From Siphonodentalium dalli (lineage: Eukaryota > Mollusca > Scaphopoda > Gadilida > Siphonodentaliidae): 64,000 bases of DNA. The DNA is taken from positions 192,720,052-192,784,051 of the forward strand of contig CP136067.1 in the NCBI GenBank assembly GCA_032622095.1, written 5' to 3'. The notes beneath the pieces are model-generated. The model did no database searches. It was given only the letters and a program-made list of their open reading frames with translations, and was not told the DNA's origin. A program made the translations under genes and the position numbers. Shown piece after piece: positions 24,161 through 35,052 of the stretch. How positions within the stretch are numbered: the first letter of the stretch is position 1; each line of letters begins with the position of its first letter.

Positions 24161-25624
24161 TACAACTGGGTTCGTTCTCTCCTACTGAGAGACGGGACAA
24201 GCAGAGATGCAGCTTGGTGAATAGTGTGGCGCACAACTACGGGTGTCGCTCTCAGTTTGGCTGACGAAGTGTGACATGATTACGTATATCAAGTCTAGTC
24301 GAACGCCCGAATGGCCGAAAGTGACAAATGAACTGTGAACCGCCCTGCATTAGTGACATGTAACAGTGACGTAACCTTTTTGTCGGACAAACCTTCTAGC
24401 TTATGTATGTGTCACCTTCGGTCAAAAAGGATTAATGCATGGTCTACTGTATAAGGCATGCAGTCATGGCAAATATTTAAAAACTAATCTTACCGAAATG
24501 CAACTACATATTGAAACCAATTTGCAATGTGTTCGCTGAAAAGCTCCAGCACTTATATAATGTAAGGTTTGGACACTTTAAAAAAAATATATTTTTATTA
24601 AATAACAATTGAACATACGACCATAGCATATATATGCGAATACATGTTACATCTATAAACAATGTATTAATAAGCAGACACACTCCTACCGCGCTGTCTT
24701 GCGCTCTCTACAGACATACCGGCTTCCATACGTGGCTTATATATATATACATACAATCCCGACTGAGGCCACGTTCACAAACCGGGGTACCCTGTCAGGG
24801 AAATTGACTTACATGTCAATGATTTGCTAAATATGGAGTATAAACTACGAGTGTGGTTTTCAGTCACTGCCTTCTACTATACATTGGACAATTTCGAAGC
24901 CTGGAAATATATATGTGCTCATAGAATTTTAAAGATTTTAGTAAAATAATTTTAAGGGTCAACCGTGTAATCGGCATTTGTGACAAGGTTTGGATACTGT
25001 TACAAAAACTTTGCACAATTATTAAAAATACTTACTTCCCGGTGTTCTATACCGAGAAAACAACGTTTTCTGCTAAAGACCTAACAGTAAATATCATATG
25101 TAACAAAAAAACTAATAATCACTGCGTGCACATGACAACAGTATCATCTACATGTATCTAAATTGGTTTTTTTAAATGTTTGCCACCTAAGTTCGACTTT
25201 TGGAATCATATCCCAAGTTGAAATCATGCTGTACATACAATACAGAAATTATAATTTAGACAATCCGATATGATAAAGAAAAGATCATTATATGCTAGGT
25301 TGTGTACAAAATGTCATAAGTAATATTTTAAATTGCATTATTGCAAATTGACCTATCCAAGATGACTTATCTGACTGTTTACCAACATGTTGAAACATTT
25401 TAATATAAATTTTTCATTAATATTTCCTCCGCCTTCGGCCACGGTCATTTTTCACTTGAATCGTTCAAGTGTGTCAGACTTTAAATCACCATCAGCAGCA
25501 ATATTTCTTGAATTTTGTTTAAACGATAGAATAACTATGCACCAAAAACATGTACACATGAGAGAGATATGGTATAACACATGAGAGAGATATGGTATAA
25601 CACATATTTCAATTAAAAGGTGCA
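24161..25624. other. Non-coding DNA with a 24 bp direct repeat
   Basis: ACATGAGAGAGATATGGTAT occurs twice in tandem at about 25556-25602. Nothing else recognised; the frames are short and chance-like. Confidence 0.4.
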
Positions 25625-26661
25625 TTAAAGATTCATAACCCCAATTAAAGCTTCTGAATTACTATTTCTTTGGCTTCCGTGGTAAAAAATATTTGATTCG
25701 AATTGAGGAACTCACCCATCAAAGCTCAGAGTTATGAGATATCGATTTTTTAAATCTGTTATTTTTCACCAACTGGAATATTTGGCGGCCTAGCAAATAT
25801 TCGACGAGCCGACCGACATACTCTGGATATACCAAATTTCGTTGAACAAAATGTTGATATATAACACGTTTTGGGAAATTGTATACAATAGTTGACAGTT
25901 GTTATCATAATTTTTTTGGTAATTAATCGATTCTGATAACCGATAACCTTGGATTCGTTTGCTCCCCCAACTCATAGAAAGACCAGCAAATACCATCTTA
26001 ATGAGCGAACTCATGAATGAACAAAACACAACGGGTCTTCGCAAATTATGCGATTTCCTCAAATTAGTAAATCGCAAAATTTCTGACAAAAGTTCACTTT
26101 AGATTTATTTCAGCGTTGTTGCTATTATTAATACTATTATTAGGTGTTTGATGCCCAAGCAGAAGGTTCTGAACTCACAATGAAGTTTGGACGTATACAT
26201 GAATATAATACACCAAGTTACATATATATAACAATGGAAATTTTACATTATTAGTGTGCGCGTATATAAAATATAGTATATATAAATGTGCGAATGAGCA
26301 AGTGCGGGTATGTATGTGTATGTATATGTATGTATGTATGTATGTATGTATATGTGGGCGCATGACTATACAATAAGAAATAGATACATAACTATGTTAA
26401 ATTAGTTATACACATCCACGGACTATTGTTTGATTATACTGATTGTATTCCGTATTATAGTAAATATATAGTAATTGAAATTGATCACCGGGAGTCCTCA
26501 TGCTATTGTAAATAATGTATATATTGTAAATTTGTTTCTCCATACATGAATGAGTGATGAGAATAAGGAATTGAAAATTGAAAGCGTCTTTTGAAGAAAT
26601 GTTGTTGTTGTTGTTGGACTCTGATGATATGGGGACCATCGAATCAGATTTTGTACCTTTA
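25625..26661 (-). mobile_element. MITE family D, copy D2, interrupted
   Basis: The left part (25625-25940) matches D5: TTAAAGATTCATAACCCC, CTATTTCTTTGGCTTC, TTGATTCGAATTGAGGAA, AACAAAATGTTGATATATAA, GGTAATTAATCG. The right part (about 26580-26661) resumes with AAAGCGTCTTTTGAAGAAAT, TTGTTGTTG and ATGATATGGGGACC, and ends TTTGTACCTTTAG. The intervening ~640 bp (25941-26579) is absent from all other D copies, so it is an insertion. It holds an ATGT microsatellite (about 26303-26353) and no recognisable element ends. Confidence 0.65.
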
Positions 26662-26921
26662 GATAATATATTTCCAATCACAAGTGTTGCTATATTGACT
26701 GGTCTCTCTGACTCAGAATTGTTATTTCTCGGAATAAATAAACTATCTTTGACAGTATAATCGGTTTGTGTGACCAATACAGGATACAAGCAACTACGCC
26801 CTTGACATAACAAAGATGTAGCCTATGGCAGCTGAATGGGTGTCAGTTCTGGGTAAACCCGACTCGAATAGGTACGCAATACTTGTACATGCAGTGTATA
26901 TATACGTTATACAGTAAAGCC
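26662..26921. other. Spacer between MITEs
   Basis: Nothing recognised. Confidence 0.3.
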
Positions 26922-27128
26922 CAAAGTATAATTGACCACTTAACCACAGCAGAAATATGGGTAATTTTTCAGGATATAGTCGGAAATATGGCTTGTTGCC
27001 ATTCATCGGAAAGCTCTCACCGAGAGCTTTCCGATGAATGGCAACAAGCCATATTTCCGACTAAATCCTGAAAAATTACCCATAATTCTGCTGTGGTTAA
27101 GTGGTCAATTATACTTTGGGCATTGCTG
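26922..27128. mobile_element. MITE family C, copy C2, ~100 bp-arm hairpin
   Basis: Starts CAGTAAAGCCCAAAGTATAA and ends with the inverse ...GGGCATTGCTG, flanked by TA on both sides. The element is almost entirely a palindrome: two ~100 bp arms (AATTGACCACTTAACCACAG, GGGTAATTTTTCAGGA, GGCTTGTTGCCATTCATCGG) meet at AGCTCTCACCGAGAGCT. Arms differ at only a few positions. CAGT ends and a TA flank suggest a Tc1/mariner-derived MITE. Confidence 0.85.
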
Positions 27129-27169
27129 TAGCCGTCGAGTCTGTGTTTTGACCAGAACTGAATGGGTGT

Positions 27170-27433
27170 TTAACCATTTCATGACTGGAGCTTCCTGACA
27201 TTTTGCGAAAACCCTGTGCCAATGTATTCTCTAATATATGTGAGTCTCACATAGGGAGCCTCGCATATATAGGAGAATACATTGGTCTATCAATATTTAC
27301 AATGACCTTGTAAGACTGTGCATTCTCTTATATATGCGAGGCTACATATGGGAGATTCGCATACAAAAAGAGAATGCACTGGCACATGATCTGTAATGCT
27401 GCACCAGTGCAGCTCCCGTCACGAAAGGGTTAA
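27170..27433 (+). mobile_element. MITE family B, copy B1
   Basis: Ends are TTAACCATTTCATGACTGG and the inverse of TTAACCCTTTCGTGACGGG. It contains two hairpins (27218-27285 and 27314-27383) of the same AATGCATTCTCTTATATATG type as family A, but with CTCACATAGGGAG-type centres. TTAA is present at both ends. No coding. Confidence 0.75.
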
Positions 27434-27490
27434 TAAATTATATAGGTTGTTCAATGTAATCGAAAAACTAAGATGGGCAATGTTGATTCC

Positions 27491-27745
27491 TCAACCCCTA
27501 ATCCTTTCATGACGGGAGCTGTGCTGGTGCAGCATTTAAGACAATTGCCAGTGCATTCTCTGATATATGCAAGTCTCCCATAGGGAGCCACGCATATATA
27601 AGAGAATGCACTGGCTTACAAGATCAGGGTAAATATTGTTAGGCCAATGTATTCTCTTATATGTGCGAGGCGCCCTATGCATGGGCGACTCGCATATATA
27701 AGAGAATGCATTGGCACAGGGTTTTCACAAACTTTCAGGAATCTC
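27491..27745 (+). mobile_element. MITE family B, copy B2, right end decayed
   Basis: The left end TCAACCCCTAATCCTTTC and GACGGGAGCTGTGCTGGTGC match B3. Two hairpins lie at 27547-27615 and 27643-27715. The second has the centre CGCCCTATGCATGGGCG, a perfect extension of the stem. After CAGGGTTTTCACAAACTTTC the right terminal repeat is no longer recognisable. Confidence 0.65.
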
Positions 27746-27905
27746 TACTCATGTGTGCGATTGTTCGCCACGCGTCTACGTTGGACGCCAAAATAGGGAG
27801 GGTGGGTGTACTTTTATATATACTGAAATATTTTGAGCGAAAAAGGTGGTAGTCGTGGAAAAGCTATTTTATTTCTTACTTACTAAATTATGGCCAATGT
27901 GGAGT
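27746..27905. other. Spacer between MITEs
   Basis: Nothing recognised. Confidence 0.3.
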
Positions 27906-28288
27906 TTAACCCTTTACCCAACAGAACGGCCCTGTGCCAATGCATTCTCTTATATAAGAGAATGCATTGGCTTAACACATATTAAAAATGATCAAATTGT
28001 AAAAGAATGTAGAAAATATTATAAGAAATAATGGTAAAAAGTGTTAAAAAAAAGATTTTTTTTTAGGCCAATGCATTCTCTTATATATGCGAGGCGACCT
28101 ATGGTCGACTCGCATATATAAGAGAATGCATTGGCACAGGGCATAACTGTAACCATCACAATGTGGTCAATGAACCGGTTCCAATAATATCCATATTTGT
28201 ATGGTGTTATTGAGACAGACCGAAGATATTTTAGGCTGTTGAAGCTTTATATGGGCGTTTTTTGTCGTTTTGTTGGGTAAAGGGTTAA
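27906..28288 (-). mobile_element. MITE family A, copy A3, inverted
   Basis: TTAACCCTTTACCCAACA to the inverse ending at 28288, in opposite orientation to A1 and A2: the AAGCTTCAACAGCCTAAA block is on the right, reversed. One hairpin (28067-28135) is full length. The other (27936-27971) has lost its centre and is now a perfect 36 bp palindrome with no loop. Confidence 0.8.
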
Positions 28289-28846
28289 TAGCCACATGTT
28301 TGGCTTCACTTGATTCCTTAATATAATATATATATACCCTTGTCATGGCTTAACCAGTATACCTTGTAATACCTGTGAACAGTACGGTAACGGGATAGGG
28401 GACGAGTATCAACTCATACTGATATGCGACGAATTTAGAGATATCCGTGAACAGTACATTCCAAAATACTATTGGCTATCTCCAACGCGAGAAAAGTTTT
28501 ATGGTTTGATAACTATAGCCAATATATCGCTCCTGAAGAGGGTGAGTATATTTCTAAAATTAGCCTTCAGAAAATTGAGATAATAACTTACAACTATACT
28601 GATGATCTGGCATTGATCTGGCATTGACAGCATTTACATCTATATGTATATAGTTATTATATATATATCACTATTTGTGAGTCGATCGACAGATAGATTC
28701 GTGATTTTAATAAAGAATATATTACTTATATAATCCATATGTAATATGATGCCAAAATGCTTATTCGAATATATTATGTACATAGTGTATATATGTTCGT
28801 GTGTGTTCCACCTTAAATGGTGGCTTTATGCCTTAAACAATGCAAT
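28289..28846. other. Non-coding DNA, nothing recognised
   Basis: TATATA-rich; ATCTGGCATTG is duplicated at about 28605. No element recognised. Confidence 0.35.
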
Positions 28847-29018
28847 TCAACCCTTTCCATACTAAATACTCATTGGCGAGTAGTCATGGTCATGTGTTGA
28901 ACTATTACCTGAACATTTCCCTCCAATAAATTGGTCTCCTTCTGTAGTTGTATTATCTGTCGTCTGTTTATTTTTCCTAAATACCACTCCAGTGTATACG
29001 TTTATAACTGAGTGGGAT
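28847..29018 (+). mobile_element. MITE family N, copy N2
   Basis: Starts TCAACCCTTTCCATACTAAA, then CTCATTGGCGAGTAG and CTGTCGTCTGTTTATTTTTC as in N1. Its right end runs straight into MITE D4, so the terminal repeat cannot be separated. Confidence 0.55.
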
Positions 29019-29020
29019 AA

Positions 29021-29471
29021 TTAAAGGTACCCAATCCCATCAGACGGTCCCCATATCATGAAGATACAACAACAACATTTCTTCAAAATACGCTTTAGTT
29101 ATCAGAATCGATTAATCGCAACAAAATAATGCTAACCACTGTCAACTATATGGTATAAAATTATCAACATTTTGTTCAACGAAATATGGCCGTTTTATTA
29201 CTTGAGTATCACGAAATTTGGCCACGGGATTACCACTTGATTTTAGAGTTATCCGTCTTCATCCGCAATTTTGTCCGAGACCGTCCGTTTGACGACGTTT
29301 TTCTTGGCCACAAATAATTGCACCTCTCGAGTAATAACAAACTTCAAAAATCGATATCTGCTCACTCTGAGCTTTGATGGGTGGGTTCATCGATTCGAAT
29401 CAAATATTTTTAACCCCGGAAGCCAAAGAAATAGTAATTTTGGAGCGTTAATTCGGATTGTGGATCTTTAA
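29021..29471 (+). mobile_element. MITE family D, copy D4
   Basis: TTAAAGGTACCCAATCCC at the left. The right end is decayed to ATTCGGATTGTGGATCTTTAA. It has the CAACAACAACATTTCTTC and CAACATTTTGTTCAACGAAA segments of the long D subtype, and the CACTTGATTTTAGAGTTATC core. Confidence 0.75.
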
Positions 29472-29509
29472 TTTAATATAGAAAGGGTTAACCCTAACAC
29501 TGTCGCCTA

Positions 29510-29722
29510 CAGTAATGCCCAAGGTAATTGACCACTTAACTACAGCAGAATTATGGGTAATTTTTCAGGATTTAGTCGGAAATATGGTTTGTTGCCATTC
29601 ATCGGAAAGCTCTCGCCGAGAGCTTTCCGATGAATGGCAACAAGCCATATTTCCGACTAAATCCTGAAAAATTACCCATAATTCTGCTGTGGTTAAGTGG
29701 TCAATTACTTTGGACATTACTG
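29510..29722. mobile_element. MITE family C, copy C3, near-perfect hairpin
   Basis: CAGTAATGCCCAAGGTAATT to its inverse ending ACATTACTG, flanked by TA on both sides. Arms of about 103 bp match at nearly every base and meet at GCTCTCGCCGAGAGC with practically no loop. The two arms code the same sequence in opposite strands, so short frames on each strand look alike; they are not genes. Confidence 0.85.
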
Positions 29723-29724
29723 TA

Positions 29725-31194
29725 TGTGACATGATATAGTTGTGTGTAACCAACACCAAGCATATATAGTTACTTCAGCAGCGCACTTCGACATCGTAGC
29801 ATTGACCACGATTGACTATGTCTGACTTTGAATCGGATTGATTTTGATTTTTTACTGATTGTGAAACTGGGTGTAAGAAGCCGCCATGCGTAAAATGAAT
29901 CCAGACTGTTACGCGTGTGTCTGTGTTTTGGCCCGGGGCCTAACGGCCATTTTGGTTCCTATGATAGTGACATAATGATCGGTCACCAAGCAGGGACGTA
30001 GCGATATGGGTGGGTCTCTTACCCCTTCAAACCCGGAAAATATTCAACGTATATAATAGAGGTACAAGCAATATCCGTGCATATATCAACGCCGGGAAAT
30101 TTCAGTCGGGGGACTATTCACGTTGTGATGTTTCTGACAATTAATTTTCCAAGCAATATTTAGTAAAGTATTTGTGAATTTTGTTAGACCTATTTTCAAT
30201 CAAATTAACCGACTGTTCCAGCAGTTTTTTCCGACCATTTTTGGACACCCACCCCCCTTTTAACACTAAAACATAGATTTGCGGGGGGAAATTCCCTGTA
30301 AACAGCTGTATATGAATTTCTGTGCATACTATTAGTCGTGGATGTTAACATTTCAAAATTTCAAAATTCAATCCATTAGAATGGGCTACAGGCTGTACTG
30401 TTTGTCTGATCATCATGAAATTTGTCATTTATGTTAATATTGACATATAGATGTGTTTTAAGCCAAACTCATTGCAAATACAGTCAAAATACAGGAAAAA
30501 TATTTTTGAGTTGCGGAAAAATGTGTTTGTTGGTCCTATCGACCACCGACCAACCGTGCCCGGGAAAAAATTCCACCCCCCCCCCCCCCCTGACTGTTCG
30601 CAGATTTTCAAACCGACTATAATGTTGAGTACCTTGCTGTTCAAATCGCAAGAATCGGAAAGAAAATAACACATTCCAAAGCGGAGCTCGATGAAAATGA
30701 CATGTCCCATGACAGGAGTTTGTGTTCCGAATGGTTACAATTTATGCAAGGAGTTGTTTTGATCGTGTCTGGGCTGTGGCACCATTAAGGGCCAAGCGCA
30801 CGTTTTTGCCAAAAATTTCCTTGTAATTAAAAATGGATTTTCTCAAATTTCAGAAATTTCTTTGTGAACTTTGGCACAAGCGATTATAGTGACACAATAT
30901 TTAAGAACCATCGTCCCATTGGATATTATTACCTCATTTATTAACTTTTATGGTATGTAAACTATTTAAAATTTCACTGTTTTCTAGTACCAAGAACTTC
31001 TGAAAATACTATAGATTTTTGTCAAAACTGCTGTTCATATATCAATGATATCATTTCTGAAGATGATAAGAGGAGACTTAATGTGTCTTAATTCGTGAAA
31101 TTTAATGATTATTTTCAGTTAGAAAGGCAACTACACATAATAATTTTCTATATTTGAGAATATTCATGTCGTGCCTGTCGGGTCCATTATCAGG
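29725..31194. other. Non-coding DNA with C and G tracts
   Basis: Mononucleotide C runs at about 30250 and 30577-30590. The frames around 30430-30710 are translations across the C run and lack domain support. Nothing else recognised. Confidence 0.4.
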
Positions 31195-31549
31195 TTAAGA
31201 GGGAGGTAAAGTGGCAACATTTGAAATGGGGAATTCAGTGTTATTTTTTGCGAAAAGATTGATCAAACCTTACAACGCACAGCTGACCATATCATACTTT
31301 TTCATCCCAGGTTGGATATTATTTAACATAATTAAAAGGTAGGTCACCACTGTTTATAATATTTCCATCAAATGTCACAAAACAAATCATAAAATGAAAA
31401 ATCTGCTTTGCGTTGTCACTAGATATATGCTCAAACATTCCAACAAGACATGAAGTATTATTCTACGTTTTGTAAATATTGAGTAATCTTGTCTTAAAAA
31501 TTAACACTGAATTCCCCATTTAAATGTTGCCTCTTTACCTCCCTCTTAA
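31195..31549. mobile_element. MITE family M with ~47 bp TIRs
   Basis: The left end TTAAGAGGGAGGTAAAGTGG continues to GGGGAATTCAGTGTTA. The right end (31501-31549) is the inverse with three or four differences. TTAA is at both outer ends. The 260 bp interior has no coding capacity. This is the only copy in the window. Confidence 0.8.
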
Positions 31550-33359
31550 AGGTGACCACCTTATCTCTTAACACTGAAGTCTAATTCCAGTTTATTGCTC
31601 CCTGCTTGAGTGGACCACACTGTATATCAACATTTGTTTTCATTGGGCTGGAATATTTGTGACTGCTTTATACTTCATTATAATATATGGGATATGACGC
31701 TATATATTATGCAATTAAAAATCTAACTCAACAATATGATACAAATGAAGCCTCCTCTCATAGAGCCAAGACAATGTGCTATTTGGTGATTGGAGTGTTG
31801 TGTGAAATTATTAATTATTCTAACAGTTCTTGCTACCAAAAGGGACAAAAAAGAAAATAATATGTTCAACCTCTCAAATATATTAAAATTCATTGTTTTG
31901 TCGTCTCCTAATAATTGCTCAGATTCTAATATACAATGAACAGGGACGCCGGAAGCATCCAAGGGCAGGGGGAGAGCCTACAAAAAGGGCACTTTTCCGC
32001 AAAAAAGGGCATTTTCTCTGCAAACTCGAGAAAATAACCATAAATTCATTGTGGCAAAAATCCCTATTTTAATGGTATTTGTCGGTTTTTATGGCCGTTT
32101 TGTGATAAAATTGACAAAACAATTATATTCCTTGTGAAATTGGTGGTATTTGGACCCAAAAAGTCACATTTTGCTATAAAAACACGAGATAAAACACACA
32201 AAAAGCATTTTCTGTCTCCAGAAAAAGGACAAGTCCTGCCCCGCTTGCCCCCCCCCCCCTTGGTCAAGGGCAGGGGGTGGTCAGCTTCCCCCTCTGCTCC
32301 CTCTTCCGGCGCCCCTGACAATGAAGATGCTGATATGTGAAATTCAAGATATTTGGCCAGATAGATCCAGAGAAATTCTTTGTTGAAAATCCCTTGCCAT
32401 TGTTGACTTCATGTATGCAAAACGTGCGTCTCCCCATTACACATGAGAAATAATTGAATTGAATTGAGCAACTATATGTGTATACCTACATAAAGTTGTT
32501 TGAATGTAGCGCCCGTGCAGATAAACAAGTTATTTCGATGTTATCTTTAGTATATTATACGCAATTTTAATCCATATTTTATACATAATTGCGACCGCCT
32601 TGTTGGCTGTTGTCCATATAATCATGTTGTTTTGATATTTTATTCTGGCCTTGTCCTCGCGGTCTCATTGGAAACTATAATTTGTGTGGATTACGCACCT
32701 TTCCGTGCCTCGGGGTCTCTTTATTAGCACACCTTTATGGTCCCTTAAGTGACCATTTATGACTGGATAAGTACCCTGACGTAATCCTCCGACTGTGTGC
32801 AACACGTAGCGACGATGTCACCTGTAATTAGCGGGCTCATTGATCACGCTCAACTATATATATATGTCAGGTGTCATTGGTGGTCAATCATGTGGAGATA
32901 ATCCCGGGACTCTACATGCATATGTTCATGAATATCCGAGCCATTTCTACAACAGAGGGTGGAGGGACGTGCAAACTGCAGTCCGACCATCCTACCCGGC
33001 CTTCGGCCGGAATCGACCCAACAACAACATTTCTAACAGTATGCACCCGGTAACAGTATGCACGGTATGCACCCGATAATCTATATGTTTATTCGTTCCT
33101 TCTCTGTATAAGATTTATGATCCGTGCTATAATTTGGGAGTGCCAAAAGAACGCTTATAATATAGAACTATAGCAATAAGTGTATCAAATGTCTCATTCA
33201 GGGACATGTTGATAGGGGGTGTCTCACACCCTCTCCAACTTTGGTCAAAATATCCAACAGTTGCATGGGCATTTCATGCATGATGAGTTGATACAAATTT
33301 CAGGCCAAAAATAGGTTGAATTTGGTCTGATATATATTTTATTCCAGCCAGTATTTAGC
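31550..33359. other. Non-coding DNA
   Basis: GC-rich GGGCAGGGGG / CGCCGGAAG stretches at about 31945-31975 and 32265-32320 resemble each other in inverted orientation and carry a C run. AACAGTATGCACCCGGTAAC-type short repeats occur near 33035-33075. No gene recognised. Confidence 0.4.
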
Positions 33360-33821
33360 TTAAAGATGCATAATCCGAATTAACGCTAATTTCTTTGGCT
33401 TCGAGGGGGGGGGGGGTGAAAAATATTTTATTCGAGTCGAGAAACCCACCCATCAAAGCTCAGGGTGATCAGATATCGATTTTTGAAATTTGTTATTTCT
33501 CGAAATGTGTAATTATTTGTGGCCCAGAAAAGAGTCGTCAAAACCGATGGTCTCAGACAAAATTGCGAATAAAGATGGATAACTCAAAAATCAAGTGGTA
33601 ATACGGACAAATTTCGTGACACGCAAGTGATAATACGGCGATATTTCGTTGTACAATATGTTGATAAATAACACATTTTGGGAAATTTTATACCACAGCT
33701 GTTATCATTATTTTGTTGTAATTAATCGTTTCTAATAACAAAAGCGTATTTTGAAGAAACGTTGTTGTTGTTGTAACTTGATGATATGGGGACCGTCTGA
33801 TCTGATTGAGTATATCTTTAA
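33360..33821 (-). mobile_element. MITE family D, copy D5, inverted
   Basis: TTAAAGATGCATAATCCG at the left; TGATTGAGTATATCTTTAA at the right. Opposite orientation to D4, with the same TTGTTGTTG and GATATGGGGACCGTCTGA block near the right end. An internal G run has expanded at about 33405-33416. Confidence 0.75.
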
Positions 33822-33879
33822 AACTTTTAGTTTTAGACCAAAAGTCGAATATTTCCCACTTTCGGTCAAATGTATGGAT

Positions 33880-34170
33880 GGCAATCAGTGGGAAATTTCC
33901 AAACGTAGTGGGAGTGCAGGGCGTGCAGCGGAGTTCAGGAGGAGTACATGGGGGATAGAATGGAGTGCAGGGGAGTTCAGGAGGAATGCAGAAGGAGTGC
34001 AGGAGGAGTTCAGGGTTGCAGAATGAGTGCATGTGGAGTGCAGATGGAATTTCTCGGACTTGGGACATTTCTGTCTGCTTCGCGGAGGGGAGGTGCAGTT
34101 AGACATTCACACACACACACACCTCACACCCTCACACCCTCACACACATACACACATACACACACCCTCA
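33880..34170. repeat. GAGTGCAGG short repeats and (CA)n
   Basis: From about 33908 to 34045 the sequence is a degenerate array of GAGTGCAGG / GAGTTCAGGAG units. From about 34105 to 34168 it is a (CA)n/CACCCTCA microsatellite. Confidence 0.75.
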
Positions 34171-34669
34171 CATGGGAGACTATCTATCATCTATAGTCAA
34201 GTCCCTGCCTGGGACCATATATATCAGCATAATTTCCTAACAATATCAATATGCACAGTATATATATGCACTCAATGATCCATGTTTGTGTGTTCCTTGT
34301 CTACATACATATATAAGAATTATGATCCGCGCCTACATGTCTGTTATTGTTGTCTGCCAATCGAACACAGCATTGTTCATGAATATATCAATAAAACTTA
34401 GTGTGTGAAATATGTAAATTGTCTCACTCGAATAATGTCCGTCTGACCTAGCGGGCTCGTCTATCGCATTAAGGACTATATATACGCATACCAAATGATA
34501 GAACAGGAAGCGGTAGCGATAAAGGTATAGTTTTCGTAGGTTTTGCGGGAACCGGAATAGAATAATAGAATGCTTTAATAACTCAAACGTGAATTAACAT
34601 GAAATTATATATGAATAGGAAACATGTGTACACTATTTACAACATAGTCATCGTCATCTTCAATGTATC
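34171..34669. other. Non-coding DNA, nothing recognised
   Basis: AT-rich spacer before the ATC satellite. Confidence 0.35.
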
Positions 34670-35020
34670 CTTATCATCATCATCATACTATCATCATCAT
34701 CATAATCATCATCATCATCATCATCATCATAATCATCATCATCATCATCATCATCCATTATCATAATCATCATCATCCATTCGTCATCAACATCGTCATC
34801 GTCGTCGTCGCCACCGCCGCTATCCTCATCGTCCCCATTAATCATCATCAATATCATCGTCGTCATCATCATCTTCAACTTCTTCTTCGGTGATCGTTGT
34901 CATCATCATATCATTGCCATCACCATCATCATCTCACTATCATCGTTGTCATCATCATATCATTGCCATCACCATCATCATCTCACTATCATCATCATCA
35001 TCACTTCCATCATCATCACC

Positions 35021-35052
<32 letters not shown>

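Noticed and set aside
29565-29759. Minus-strand frame with MACCHSSESS, repeated at 20015 and 26883
   Set aside because: It is the stem of the family C palindrome read on either strand.
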